Shown here piece by piece: positions 40,854-50,400 of a stretch of 64,000 nt of DNA. The notes below the pieces were generated by a model. That model was not told the origin of the DNA. It searched no databases and was given only the letters and a program-made list of their open reading frames with translations. The DNA comes from Hymenobacter daecheongensis DSM 21074 (GTDB lineage: Bacteria > Bacteroidota > Bacteroidia > Cytophagales > Hymenobacteraceae). The position numbers were made by a program, and so were the translations under genes. Each line of letters starts with the position of its first letter. The first letter of the stretch is position 1. The DNA is taken from NCBI RefSeq assembly GCF_900141805.1, contig NZ_FQYN01000003.1, forward strand, positions 1-64,000, in the 5' to 3' direction.

Positions 40854-41882
40854 CTATTTCAGGGCCGCAGCGGTGGCCGCCTCATACTCGCGGGCCATAA
40901 ATTCTTCGGCCTTCTCTACCAGCTCCGTGGAGCCGATGAAAAGCGGGCAGCGCTCGTGCATCCCTTTGGGTTCTAGCTCCATGGTGCGGGTGCGGCCGTC
41001 GCTGGACTTGCCGCCGGCCTGCTCCACGATGAAAGCCAGCGCGTTGCACTCGTACATCAGGCGCAGCTTGCCGTTGGGAGCCTTCTTGGTGGCCGGGTAG
41101 ATATATATGCCGCCTTTGAGCAGGTTACGGTGAAAATCGGCGACCAGGGAACCGATGTAGCGGGCCGAGTAGCCCTGCTGCTTGCAATGGTCTACGTAGG
41201 CCGTCATGGCCTCGGAGAATTCGTTGGAGTTCCCTTCGTTGAGGGAGTAGATAGCGCCGGTTTTGGGCGTGGTGATCTGGGGGTGCGAGAGGAAAAACTC
41301 GCCCAGCGAAGGCTCGTAGGTGAAGCCATTCACCCCGTTGCCGGTGGTGTACACCATCATGGTGCTGGAACCATATATTACGTAGCCGGCGGCCACCTGA
41401 TGAGTGCCGGTTTGCAGGCAATCCTGCTCGTTGCCTTCGTTGCCGGTGGGCGAAACGCGCCGGTAGATGCTGAAAATGGTGCCGATGCTGACGTTCACAT
41501 CGATGTTGGAAGAGCCGTCGAGCGGGTCGATGGCCACCACGTACTTACCCTGCACGTTGCCGGTCTGAATCATCTCCTCGTCTTCTTCGGAAATGATGGT
41601 GCATACCTCGCCGCCGTTGCGCAGGGCTCGGATGAAGCGAATGTTGGCAATGACGTCCAGCTTCTGCTGCTCCTCGCCCTGCACGTTGCGGTTGCCATAG
41701 GCTCCGGCAATGTCGATGAGGCCGGAGCGGTTGATTTCGCGGTTCACGATCTTAGTTGCCAGGGCAATGTCGCGCAGCAATTGGGAAAGCTCGCCGGTGG
41801 CGTAGGGGAAGTCTTCCTGCTTCCGCATAATGAAGCGGTCGAGGGTGGTACCGACGGGCAGGGCCAGTTTGTTATGATCCAT
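40854..41882 (-). CDS. fbp: Class I fructose-1,6-bisphosphatase
   Basis: A gluconeogenic enzyme that removes the C1 phosphate of fructose 1,6-bisphosphate. 342 aa, typical of class I. Metal site: SEEDEEM and [22 protein letters not shown]. Substrate part: [23 protein letters not shown] (two adjoining motifs) and the Glu in [16 protein letters not shown]. Divergent from aspartate kinase with only 85 bp between start codons. Both promoters fit into this spacer. Confidence 0.95.
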   Translation of the reverse strand: MDHNKLALPVGTTLDRFIMRKQEDFPYATGELSQLLRDIALATKIVNREINRSGLIDIAGAYGNRNVQGEEQQKLDVIANIRFIRALRNGGEVCTIISEEDEEMIQTGNVQGKYVVAIDPLDGSSNIDVNVSIGTIFSIYRRVSPTGNEGNEQDCLQTGTHQVAAGYVIYGSSTMMVYTTGNGVNGFTYEPSLGEFFLSHPQITTPKTGAIYSLNEGNSNEFSEAMTAYVDHCKQQGYSARYIGSLVADFHRNLLKGGIYIYPATKKAPNGKLRLMYECNALAFIVEQAGGKSSDGRTRTMELEPKGMHERCPLFIGSTELVEKAEEFMAREYEAATAAALK

Positions 41883-41916
41883 AAGGGGTGGGAAAATGAG
41901 CAGTGAGTCTGGCCTA

Positions 41917-41924
41917 CAAAACTA
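41917..41924 (-). promoter_or_regulatory. -7 box TAGTTTTG for fbp
   Basis: CAAAACTA on the plus strand, 35 bp upstream of the fbp ATG. An exact TAnnTTTG match. Confidence 0.55.
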
Positions 41925-41955
41925 AGCTTTTTCGCCACATCTGCCGCTGGCTGCC

Positions 41956-41963
41956 TACTTTTG
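41956..41963 (+). promoter_or_regulatory. -7 box TACTTTTG for aspartate kinase, implying a leaderless mRNA
   Basis: An exact TAnnTTTG match whose last base is only 5 nt before the A of the ATG at 41968. With transcription starting a few nt after the box, the mRNA would begin at or next to the start codon. Confidence 0.55.
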
Positions 41964-41967
41964 GCCC

Positions 41968-43272
41968 ATGCAGCAACAGCACGCTCTGAAGGTTTATAAG
42001 TTTGGCGGGGCCTCGGTGAAGGATGCCGCCGCCATCCGCAATCTGGTCGAAATCGTGCGCGGGCACGCCGCCGATAGTCAGCTGCTCATCGTGGTTTCGG
42101 CGATGGGCAAAACCACCAACGCGCTGGAAGACATCTTCCAGCGGGCGCACGCCGGCACCGCCTATGCCGAGCCCCTGGCCGTGCTGCAGGCGTTTCACGA
42201 ACAGGTAGCCCAGGAGCTTTTCGCTGATGAAACTCCGCCTGCCGCCGTAGCCAGCGCCCCGGCCACGCCCACGCTCGACCACCTTTTTGCGCAGCTGCAC
42301 GGCCAGCTGGCCCGCGTGGTGCCCCACGACGACTACGACCGGCAGTATGACCAGATTGTGAGCTTCGGGGAGCTGCTGGCCACGGCTGTGGTGGCGTGGG
42401 CGCTGCAGGCCCAGTGGCTCGACTGCCGCCCGCTGCTGCGCACCGATGCCACCTGGCGCGAAGGTCGCCTCGACTGGCCCCTCACCGAGCAGCAGGTGCT
42501 TGCCACCGTGCCCCCGCTCCTGCTGCGCGGTCCCGTAGTAACGCAGGGCTTTGTAGGCGGCACCGCCGATGGCGTGACCACCACGCTCGGCCGCGAGGGC
42601 TCCGACTATACGGCCGCCATTTTTGCTTATTGCCTGCAGGCTGAGTCGGTTACGATCTGGAAAGACGTGGCGGGGCTGCTCAATGCCGACCCCAAGTTCT
42701 TTGCCGACCCGGTACGCTACCCCGAAATCAGCTACCAGGAAACCATTGAAATGGCGTACTACGGCGCGTCGGTCATTCACCCCAAAACCATTAAGCCGCT
42801 GGCCGTGCGGCGCATTCCGCTGTTCGTGAAGTCGTTTCTGGACCCGGCGGCCGAGGGCACGCGCATCGGCGACTGCCGGCACGGACTGCTGGCCCCGGCG
42901 TTTATCCGCAAAAACGGGCAGTGCCTGATTTCCTTCGAGTCGAAGGACCTCACGTTTATTTCGGAGGAGAACCTGGAGGTGATTTTCGGGGCGCTGGCCC
43001 AGGCCCGGCTCAAGATCAACATGATGCAGAACTCGGCCATTTCCTTTTCCGTCTGCACCGATTTTGGGGCGTACCGGCTAGATAAGCTGCTCGATCAGCT
43101 CCGCGACCAGTTCACCATTCACTACAATACGGGCCTGGAGCTGTACACTATTAAGAACTACGACGCAGCCAGCATCGGGCGGCTGACGGCGGGCCGGGAG
43201 GTGCTACTGGAGCAGCGCACCCGCCAGACGCTGCAGGTGGTATGCCGGGGCGGCAGCGAGTTCATTCGCTAA
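41968..43272 (+). CDS. lysC: Aspartate kinase
   Basis: Phosphorylates aspartate, the first step toward lysine, threonine and methionine. 434 aa, monofunctional. Kinase motif KVYKFGGASVKDA (Lys11), LIVVSAMGKTTNALE, FGELLATAVVAWAL, the GREGSDYTAAIFAY nucleotide site and KDVAGLLNADPKFF. The C-terminal third has ACT-type regulatory sequence (LISFESKDLTFISEEN, INMMQNSAISFSV), so feedback inhibition is likely. It is not fused to homoserine dehydrogenase. A -7 box lies immediately before the ATG. No other gene of the pathway is adjacent. Confidence 0.93.
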   Translation: MQQQHALKVYKFGGASVKDAAAIRNLVEIVRGHAADSQLLIVVSAMGKTTNALEDIFQRAHAGTAYAEPLAVLQAFHEQVAQELFADETPPAAVASAPATPTLDHLFAQLHGQLARVVPHDDYDRQYDQIVSFGELLATAVVAWALQAQWLDCRPLLRTDATWREGRLDWPLTEQQVLATVPPLLLRGPVVTQGFVGGTADGVTTTLGREGSDYTAAIFAYCLQAESVTIWKDVAGLLNADPKFFADPVRYPEISYQETIEMAYYGASVIHPKTIKPLAVRRIPLFVKSFLDPAAEGTRIGDCRHGLLAPAFIRKNGQCLISFESKDLTFISEENLEVIFGALAQARLKINMMQNSAISFSVCTDFGAYRLDKLLDQLRDQFTIHYNTGLELYTIKNYDAASIGRLTAGREVLLEQRTRQTLQVVCRGGSEFIR

Positions 43273-43455
43273 TGAGTCCGGTATTCAGGCAAGCTGCCTG
43301 ACGCACTATCGGCTTTAGCAAATCACAATTTAACTTGCTTATATTCTGGGTTTTAAAGTATGTATCATCAATCGATAATACAGGTAAACAATCACACAAG
43401 ATAGGGGCTGTAAATCGGGAAAAACGCAAGAATTTACCCGGCCGCTGAAAACCTT

Positions 43456-43488
43456 TTTGGGCTGGGTTTCCTTCTAGCGTTACCTTTG
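43456..43488 (+). promoter_or_regulatory. Full -33/-7 promoter for the Fur-family gene
   Basis: TTTG at 43456-43459, 21-bp spacer, TACCTTTG at 43481-43488. This is a good full match to the Bacteroidota TTTG-N19/21-TAnnTTTG consensus, 19 bp before the GTG start. Confidence 0.7.
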
Positions 43489-43507
43489 TGGAGAATCATT
43501 CTTACCT

Positions 43508-43978
43508 GTGCAGCCAGTTTTCGAGTCTTCCTTTCAACCCCAGGCGGCCGATGTGAGCCCCGACGCGCTGCGTGAGCGGCTGGCCCGGAAAGGCTTGCGG
43601 GCCACCCGGCAGCGCCTCGCGATTCTGGAGAGCCTGCTGCTGCTGCCGGGCCACCCCACGGCGGAGCAGGTGCACCGCCGCGTGCGGCCCGACTACCCTA
43701 CTATTTCGCTCGGCACGGTGTATAAGGCGCTGGACAGCTTTGTAGCCACTGGCCTGGTGCGGCGCGTGGCCGCCGCCGAGGGCCACTCCCGCCGCTTCGA
43801 TGCCGACTGCTCGGCCCACCACCACCTGCACTGCACCGATACCCAGGAAATCATCGACTACTGCGACCCGCGGCTCGATGCGCTGATTCAGGAGTTTTTT
43901 GCGGCGCGGGGCCTGCCCGGATTTCGTCCCGAAACCTTTTCGCTCCACATTACCGGCACCAAAACCCGGGAATCCTGA
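43508..43978 (+). CDS. Fur/PerR family transcriptional regulator
   Basis: A 156-aa metal-dependent repressor. Winged helix: LRATRQRLAILESLLLLPGHPTAEQVHR (one helix-turn-helix region), SLGTVYKALDSFVATGLV. Metal-site region: HSRRFDADCSAHHHLHC. The CxxC structural-zinc pairs of most Fur proteins are missing: HLHCTDTQE has Thr/Asp where the second Cys stands, and the C-terminus ends without CxxC. The next gene is a 2-Cys peroxiredoxin, which favours a PerR-like peroxide sensor (inference). GTG 43508 is the only start compatible with the -7 box and the N-terminal helix. Confidence 0.88.
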   Translation: MQPVFESSFQPQAADVSPDALRERLARKGLRATRQRLAILESLLLLPGHPTAEQVHRRVRPDYPTISLGTVYKALDSFVATGLVRRVAAAEGHSRRFDADCSAHHHLHCTDTQEIIDYCDPRLDALIQEFFAARGLPGFRPETFSLHITGTKTRES

Positions 43979-44059
43979 GGCCGCCGGTTTTGGCTGCGCC
44001 GCCCGATTCCTGACTTTCCGCTTTTTATATCACCCTTTTTCACTTTTTACTTTTTCAAC

Positions 44060-44698
44060 ATGGCAGTTCTCGTTGGCAAGCGTGCTCCTTCTTTCAAGGC
44101 TACGGCCGTAATCGATAGCGAATTCGAAGAGGATTTCTCCCTCGACCGCTACCTGGGCAAGAAGCACGTTATCTTTTACTTCTACCCCGCCGACTTCACC
44201 TTCGTTTGCCCCACCGAAATCATTGCTTTTCAGGAGCGTCTGGCTGATTTTGAGGCCAAAGGCGTGGCAATTGTGGGGTGCTCTACCGATACGCATTTCT
44301 CCCACTTTGCCTGGCTGCAGACGCCCCGCGACAACGGCGGCATTCAGGGCGTGACGTACCCGCTGGTGGCCGATGCGACCAAAACCATTGCTTCCAACTA
44401 CGACGTACTCGGCGGCCACTACGACTACAACGAAGCCGGTGAAATGACCTTCGTGGGCTCGCCCCTCGCCTACCGTGGCCTGTTTCTGATCGACAAAGAC
44501 GGCATCGTACGCCACCAGGTGGTAAACGACGGCCCGCTAGGTCGCAGCATCGATGAGGCCATGCGCATGGTGGACGCCCTGCAGTACTTCGAGGCCAAAG
44601 GCGAGGTGTGCCCCGCCAACTGGGAGGAAGGCAAAGAGGCCATGCAGGCTACCCGCGAAGGCGTGGCGGCTTACCTCGGCAATCAGGCTGCTCACTAA
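44060..44698 (+). CDS. Typical 2-Cys peroxiredoxin (AhpC/Prx1 type)
   Basis: Reduces hydrogen peroxide and organic peroxides. 212 aa. Peroxidatic Cys50 in FYPADFTFVCPTEI and resolving Cys184 in GEVCPANWEEG, with the Prx1-type GGxG-like loop GGIQG. There is no ahpF gene, so the reductant (thioredoxin) is unknown. It lies 81 bp after the Fur-family gene on the same strand. Co-regulation by that repressor is likely but no operator was identified. A perfect terminator follows the stop by 44 bp. Confidence 0.94.
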   Translation: MAVLVGKRAPSFKATAVIDSEFEEDFSLDRYLGKKHVIFYFYPADFTFVCPTEIIAFQERLADFEAKGVAIVGCSTDTHFSHFAWLQTPRDNGGIQGVTYPLVADATKTIASNYDVLGGHYDYNEAGEMTFVGSPLAYRGLFLIDKDGIVRHQVVNDGPLGRSIDEAMRMVDALQYFEAKGEVCPANWEEGKEAMQATREGVAAYLGNQAAH

Positions 44699-44742
44699 GC
44701 AGGCTGTATAGCCTGACAATCAGGCTTTACAAGGCATCATCT

Positions 44743-44776
44743 AAAAGCGCCCCGGCCAGTTGGCCGGGGCGCTTTT
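44743..44776 (+). terminator. Strong Rho-independent terminator after peroxiredoxin
   Basis: A perfect 16-bp GC-rich stem (44743-44758 with 44761-44776), loop GT, ending in TTTT. Confidence 0.9.
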
Positions 44777-44798
44777 CGTTTGCCGGCTGGCAAACCCC

Positions 44799-44806
44799 TA
44801 TTTTTG
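44799..44806 (+). promoter_or_regulatory. -7 box TATTTTTG for waaA
   Basis: An exact TAnnTTTG match, 51 bp upstream of the TTG start codon. Confidence 0.55.
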
Positions 44807-44857
44807 CCCGCTCAGCGGGGTCTACTCTGAGCCCGGCGACTACCAACTACTCAAGCG

Positions 44858-46135
44858 TTGCTCTTCCTTTATACCATCGGTCTTTGGCTCTACGCGCTGC
44901 TGCTGCGGCTGGCGGCACCCTTCGTGCCCAAAGCGGCCCAGTGGACCAATGGCCGGCGCGGGCTGCTGGCGCATATCCAGCAGGCGCTGCAGGCCGAAAC
45001 CGCGCCGCGGGTGTGGTTTCACTGCGCCTCGCTGGGCGAGTTTGAGCAGGGCCGGCCGCTGCTGGAAGTGTATCGGCAGCAGTATCCGCAGCACAAAATC
45101 GTGCTGACCTTTTTCTCGCCTTCGGGCTACGAAATCCGCAAAGACTGGCCGGGGGCCGACTATATCTTTTACCTGCCATTGGATACGGCCGCCAATACCG
45201 GGGCTTTTCTGGACGCGGTGCAGCCCCGGCTGGCCGTGTTTGTGAAGTACGAGTTCTGGTATTACTTCCTCACCGGGCTGCACCGCCGCCAAGTGCCCAC
45301 TATCTGCGTGTCGGCCATTTTCCGGCCCGATCAGGTCTTTTTTAAGCCCTGGGGGGGCCTTTTTCGCCGGATGCTGGGTTGCTTCACCCACATTTTCACC
45401 CAGAACGAGGCCTCAACGGCGCTGCTGCGGCAGCTTGGCATCCGGCAGGTCAGCACCGCCGGCGATACGCGCTTCGATACGGTGGTGGCCACGGCCGCCG
45501 CGCCCCCGAAGGCGCTGCCGATTCTCACCGCTTTCGGCGCCGACGGCACGCCGGTGCTGGTGGTGGGCAGCAGCTGGCCCGAAGACATTACGATGCTCAC
45601 GCCCGCCCTGCAGGCGCTGGCCCCCGCGGCGCTACGGGTGCTGGTGGCTCCGCACGAGCTGCACGAAACCGGGCTGCGGCAGGTGGAGGCGCTATTGCCG
45701 GGCCAGGTGCTGCGCTACTCTCAGGCTACGCCCGAAACCGCCGCCACGGCCCGCATTCTGCTGATTGACTCCATCGGACTGCTGCGCGAGTTGTACCGCT
45801 ACGGCACGCTGGGCTACGTGGGCGGCGCGTTTGGCAAGGGCCTGCACAATACGCTGGAAGCCGCCGTATTTGGCCTGCCGCTGCTGTTTGGGCCGAATTA
45901 TCATAAATTTCAGGAAGCCAAAGACCTGATCCAGCTCGGCGGGGCCGACGCAGTGAAGGATGCGGAGGAGCTGGAAACCGCGCTGAAATTCCTGGTGTAC
46001 AACCCCGAGCAGCGCCAGCCCATCGTGGAAAAAAACCGCCGCTACGTGCTGACCCAGGCCGGGGCTACGGCCAAGATCATGCGTTGGCTTGACGGTGAGT
46101 TGTCATTGCGAGCAGCGCGAAGCAATCCGTCCTGA
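44858..46135 (+). CDS. waaA: Kdo transferase (3-deoxy-D-manno-octulosonate transferase)
   Basis: Adds Kdo to lipid A precursors at the inner membrane. 425 aa, GT30 family. An N-terminal membrane anchor (LFLYTIGLWLYALLLRLAAP), catalytic Glu61 in CASLGEFEQGRPLLE, VFVKYEFWYYFLTGL, and a C-terminal nucleotide-sugar site (GYVGGAFGKGLHNTLEAA, FGPNYHKFQEAKDL). The start is probably TTG 44858: an in-frame TGA at 44828 is followed by no ATG or GTG. Odd: the last 12 codons and the TGA come from palindromic element A copy 4, so the native C-terminus has been replaced or extended. Confidence 0.92.
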   Translation: MLFLYTIGLWLYALLLRLAAPFVPKAAQWTNGRRGLLAHIQQALQAETAPRVWFHCASLGEFEQGRPLLEVYRQQYPQHKIVLTFFSPSGYEIRKDWPGADYIFYLPLDTAANTGAFLDAVQPRLAVFVKYEFWYYFLTGLHRRQVPTICVSAIFRPDQVFFKPWGGLFRRMLGCFTHIFTQNEASTALLRQLGIRQVSTAGDTRFDTVVATAAAPPKALPILTAFGADGTPVLVVGSSWPEDITMLTPALQALAPAALRVLVAPHELHETGLRQVEALLPGQVLRYSQATPETAATARILLIDSIGLLRELYRYGTLGYVGGAFGKGLHNTLEAAVFGLPLLFGPNYHKFQEAKDLIQLGGADAVKDAEELETALKFLVYNPEQRQPIVEKNRRYVLTQAGATAKIMRWLDGELSLRAARSNPS

Positions 46136-46259
46136 GCAATAAAGAAAGCCCTTCTGACCCACAAAGCCCTGATGTGCGCCAGCCAGGGGCTTTCTGGGTG
46201 AACAGGGCTTTGTACATTTGAGAGGACGGATTGCTTCGTCGTGCCTCCTCGCAATGACA
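46101..46259. repeat. Palindromic element, family A, copy 4 (overlaps the waaA 3' end)
   Basis: 159 bp, TGTCATTGCGAGCAG left end and CTCCTCGCAATGACA right end, inner GCAATCCGTCCT and AGGACGGATTGC, central AGAAAGCCC/GGGGCTTTCT hairpin. Its right arm matches the left arm type of copy 1. It supplies the stop codon of waaA. Confidence 0.92.
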
Positions 46260-46260
46260 G

Positions 46261-46289
46261 GTCACCATCTCACTATTTCACCAGTTCAC
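46261..46289. repeat. Half of a GTGAGATGGTGAAATAG-type mirror repeat
   Basis: CACCATCTCACTATTTCACC-like words, matching the right arms of the copies at 28437 and 29667. No left arm is found. It ends 4 bp before the rsgA ATG. Confidence 0.7.
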
Positions 46290-46293
46290 ATTC

Positions 46294-47220
46294 ATGACCG
46301 GCATCGTTGTTAAATCTACTGGCTCGTGGTATCTCGTGCGGGAAACGGCTACGGGGGTGCTGCACCGCTGCCGGCTGCGGGGCAAGTTCAAGCATCAGGG
46401 GCTAAAGGTGAGCAACCCGCTGGCCGTGGGCGACCAAGTGGATTTCACGGTGGAGGAGCAGACTGAGGGCGCGGGCGTGATTCACCACATCGAGCCGCGC
46501 CGCAACTACATCATCCGCCGCTCGGTGCACAAGAGTGAGCACGCCCACATCGTGGCGGCCAACCTGGATCTGGCGCTGCTGGTGGTCACGCTGGTGTCGC
46601 CGGCCACGTCGTTCGGGTTCATCGACCGGTTCCTGGTCACGGCCGAGGCCTACCAGATTCCGGTGCGCCTCATCTTCAACAAGGTGGACCTGTATGACGA
46701 GGAACTGGCCGGCTACCAGGAGCAAATTCTGAAGATGTACCGCCGCACCGGCTACGAGGGTCTGCGCTGCTCGGCGCACACCGGCGAGGGGCTGGCCGAA
46801 ATCGATGCGCTGCTGGAGGGCAAGGTTACGCTGCTTTCGGGGCATTCGGGGGTGGGCAAAAGCACCCTCATCAACGCCCTGGTGCCCGATCTGGACATCA
46901 AAACCGCCGAAATCAGCCAGTTTTCCGACAAAGGCGTGCATACTACCACCTTCGCCGAGATGCTGGAAGTGCGCCCCGGCACCTATATTATTGATACGCC
47001 CGGCATCAAGGAGCTGGGGCTCGTAGACATTCCGGCGGCCGAGCTGGCCCACTATTTCCCCGAAATGCGGGCCTTGCTGAATCAGTGCCGCTACCACAAC
47101 TGCCAGCACATCCACGAGCCCGACTGCGCCGTGCGCGAAGCCGTGGACAAAGGCAAAATAGCTCTACCCCGCTACGACAGCTACCTGAGTATGCTGGCCG
47201 GCCAGGACAACCGGCACTAA
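46294..47220 (+). CDS. rsgA: Ribosome small-subunit-dependent GTPase RsgA
   Basis: A circularly permuted GTPase that helps mature the 30S subunit. 308 aa. N-terminal OB fold (GIVVKSTGSWYLVRE), G4 FNKVDLYDEE before G1 SGHSGVGKSTLINAL (about 183-191), G3 DTPGIKELG, and a zinc domain at the C-terminus (CRYHNCQHIHEPDCAVREAV). Complete. Its start follows a half mirror repeat by 4 bp and its stop is followed by repeat family D. Confidence 0.95.
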   Translation: MTGIVVKSTGSWYLVRETATGVLHRCRLRGKFKHQGLKVSNPLAVGDQVDFTVEEQTEGAGVIHHIEPRRNYIIRRSVHKSEHAHIVAANLDLALLVVTLVSPATSFGFIDRFLVTAEAYQIPVRLIFNKVDLYDEELAGYQEQILKMYRRTGYEGLRCSAHTGEGLAEIDALLEGKVTLLSGHSGVGKSTLINALVPDLDIKTAEISQFSDKGVHTTTFAEMLEVRPGTYIIDTPGIKELGLVDIPAAELAHYFPEMRALLNQCRYHNCQHIHEPDCAVREAVDKGKIALPRYDSYLSMLAGQDNRH

Positions 47221-47259
47221 GCAGTGAGTGGTGAGTAGTGAGTAGTGAGAGGCAAACTC

Positions 47260-47413
47260 GAATAGCCGCAGCGCGGCGGCAGGTTTGTAGCAATAAGCAG
47301 GAATGAAGAACAAAGCCGCGTAGCGGTGACAGAACCGTTCGAACGATTCTGTCACCGCTACGCGGCTTTTTCCTTTTGCCTTTTCGGATTACTACAAACC
47401 TGCCGCCGCGCGG
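47260..47413. repeat. Palindromic element, family D, copy 1
   Basis: Nested palindrome. The inner perfect 23-bp stem (47312-47334 with 47347-47369) has a loop containing the self-complementary CGTTCGAACG and is followed by TTTTT. The outer arms share GCGGCGGCAGGTTTGTAG and its complement. It lies between convergent rsgA and the histidine kinase. Confidence 0.92.
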
Positions 47414-47475
47414 AGGCCCTGCCGATTGGAATAGGTTGGCCACATCAGCACGCTGCAGCCGTTTGGGCTTCGCCC

Positions 47476-50400
47476 CTATAGCGTTTGCCGGTATTTATCC
47501 CGCGTGGCTGGCAGGGTTTGGGAGAGGCGCTGCAGCTTTTCTTCCAGCTCGCGGGCGGCCAGGGCGCACACGGCTTCTATCTTGGCGAAGGCGGCCAGCA
47601 CTTGGGCGCGGGTTTCCTCGCCGGCGGCCTCGGTTTCGTCGTTGGCAATGAGGATGACGGCCAGCGCCTGCAGGTCTTTGGCAATGTCCTCAAACCGCAG
47701 GTTGATGCCCATGGTGGCAAACGTGGGAATGATGGAGTGCGTGGCCGCTTTCAGAGCGCTCCACTCATTTTCCGCAATAGCTTTTTTCATGGTCTGCACC
47801 AGCTGCGGAATCTCCTGCAAATACAGATAAATCATTTCGGCCATGCGGGCATCGCTCTTGGTGATGCGGCGCAGGTAGTCGAAGTTGACGCAGGTAAGCG
47901 GCTCTTCGGGCAAGCTTTCCACCAAATCCGGCGCGGCTTCCTTTTCGTAATCGGCGCTTTTCAGGTACTTGATGATCTTGCTGTAGAGCAGCTTATCGTC
48001 GATGGGCTTGGATATGTAGTCGTTCATGCCCACGGCTTTGCACTTCTCCACATCCACGGTGGTCACGTCGGCGGTGAGGGCAATGATGGGCACCGTGAGC
48101 CGGAGCTGGGTGCGGATGTATTCGGTGGCCTCGAAGCCGTTCATCTCGGGCATCTGCAGGTCCATCAGCACAATATCGTAGCGGGTGGTGCGCAGCTTTT
48201 CCACGGCAATGCGGCCATTGCCGGCCACTTCCATCTCGAAGCCGAAGTCTTCGAGCAGCGTCTTCATCAGCAGCTGATTCAGGGCAATGTCTTCCACCAC
48301 CAGAATCTTCACGTCTTTGAAGCCGGTTTCCAGCTCAATGTTGAGGTTATCATCCGCGCTGGCCTTTTCCAGGGTTTTGGCAAAGCTCAGAATGAAGCTG
48401 AACGTGGAGCCCACGCCTACCTTGCTTTTCACCGTGATGGTGCCGCCCTGGGGCTCCACCAGGTTTTTCACGATGGCCAGCCCCAGGCCCGTGCCGCCAT
48501 ACAGCCGCGAGGTGCCGCTGGTAGCCTGCTGAAAATTGTCGAACACAGTGCCCAGCTTGGCCTCCTCGATGCCGATGCCGGTATCGGTGATGGCAAACTC
48601 CAGAATCACCTTCTCCTTATCCTGCACCAGCAGGCGCACGCCCACCGTGATGCTGCCTTCGCTGGTAAACTTAACCGCGTTGCTGACCAGGTTCAGAATG
48701 ATCTGGTGCAGGCGCACCGGGTCGCCCACCAGCACCTCCGGAATCCGGTCGTCGTACTCCATCACCAGCTCCAGGTTCCGCTCCTGAATCTTGGTTTCGA
48801 ACAGGTGCACCATGGCCGAAACCGAGGCCGAGAGCTTGAACGGAATCTGCTCAAACGTCATCTTGCCCGCGTCTACTTTGGCCAGGTCCAGAATGTCGTT
48901 TATCAGCACAATCAGCGTATCGCCGCTGAGCTTGATGGCGGTCAGGTATTCCTGCTGCTTTTCCGTCAGGTCCGTTTTCAGCACCACCTTTGTGAAGCCG
49001 ATGATGGCGTTCATGGGCGTGCGGATTTCGTGGCTCATATTGCTCAGAAACTGCTGCTTGGCCTTCACCGCGTCTTCGGCAATGCCGGTGGCGGTTTCGG
49101 CTTTGGCCTGGGCTTCCTCGGCCCGCACGGTGGCCAGCTCGGCCGCTATCTTGGCCTCGTTCAGCTCGGTGGCAATGCGCTTCTGGTCCGTCACGTCGCG
49201 GGCCACAATCACCACGCCCAGCACGTGGCCCTCGTCGTTTTTGTACACCGAGCCGTTGAACAGCACGTCGGTCAGCTTGCCGTCCTTGTGGCGCAGCGTG
49301 AGGGGCGAATCGGCTACGGTGCCCTTGGCAAACACCTCCTGGTACACCTCGCGGGCCATCTGCGGCTCGGTGAAATAGGCGAAGAAGTCGGACCCGATCA
49401 GCTGCTCCCGCTCGATGCCGGTGATGTACACCGTGGCCATGTTCATGTCCGTAATCTTGCCCTCGGGGCTGATGGTTACCAGCGGGTCGCGGCTGGCCTC
49501 AATCAGGCCGCGGGCGTAGTTGGCAATGCGCAGCTCGGCCGCCCGCTTGATTTTCTCGTCGTTCTGAAACGCCAGCTCCTTGTTGGCAATCACCAGCTCG
49601 GCGGCCCGCTTTTCCTTCTCGTCGTTCTGAAAAGCCAGCTCAATGTTGGCAATACTCAGTTCAGCCGCCCGCTTTTCCTTCTCGTCATTTTGAAAGGCCA
49701 GCTCCGTGTTGGCCACGCTCAGCTCAGCGGCTCTTTTCTCCTTCTCGTCATTCTGAAAAGCCAGCTCGGTGTTGGCGATGCTCAGCTCCTGAGCGCGCTT
49801 TTCCTTCTCATCGTTCTGGAAAGCCAACTCCTCGTTAGCAATGCCCAACTCGGCAGCCCGCTTTTCCTTCTCATCATTCTGAAAAGCCAGCTCCTCGTTG
49901 GCAATGCTCAGCTCCTGCGCCCGCTTCTCCTTTTCGTTGTTCTGAAAGGCCAGCTCGGTGTTGGCGATGCTCAGCTCGGCCGCCCGTTTTTCCTTCTCGT
50001 CATTTTGAAAAGCCAGCTCCGTATTGGCAATGCTCAATTCCTGGGCCCTCTTCTCCTTCTCATCGTTCTGAAACGCCAGCTCTTTGTTGGCAATGCTCAG
50101 CTCGGCGGCGCGCTTTTCTTTCTCGTCATTTTGGAAAGCCAGCTCGGTATTCGCCACGCTCAGCTCCTGGGCGCGCTTTTCCTTCTCATTGTTCTGGAAA
50201 GCCAGCTCTTTGTTGGCGATGCTCAGCTCCTGAGCGCGCTTCTCTTTCTCGTCGTTTTGGAACGCCAATTCCTCATTGGCAATGCCCAGCTCAGCAGCCC
50301 GCTTTTCCTTCTCGTCATTCTGAAAAGCCAGCTCCTCATTGGCAATGCTGAGCTCGTCGGCGCGCTTTTCCTTTTCGTTGTGCTGAAAGGCCAGCTCCTT

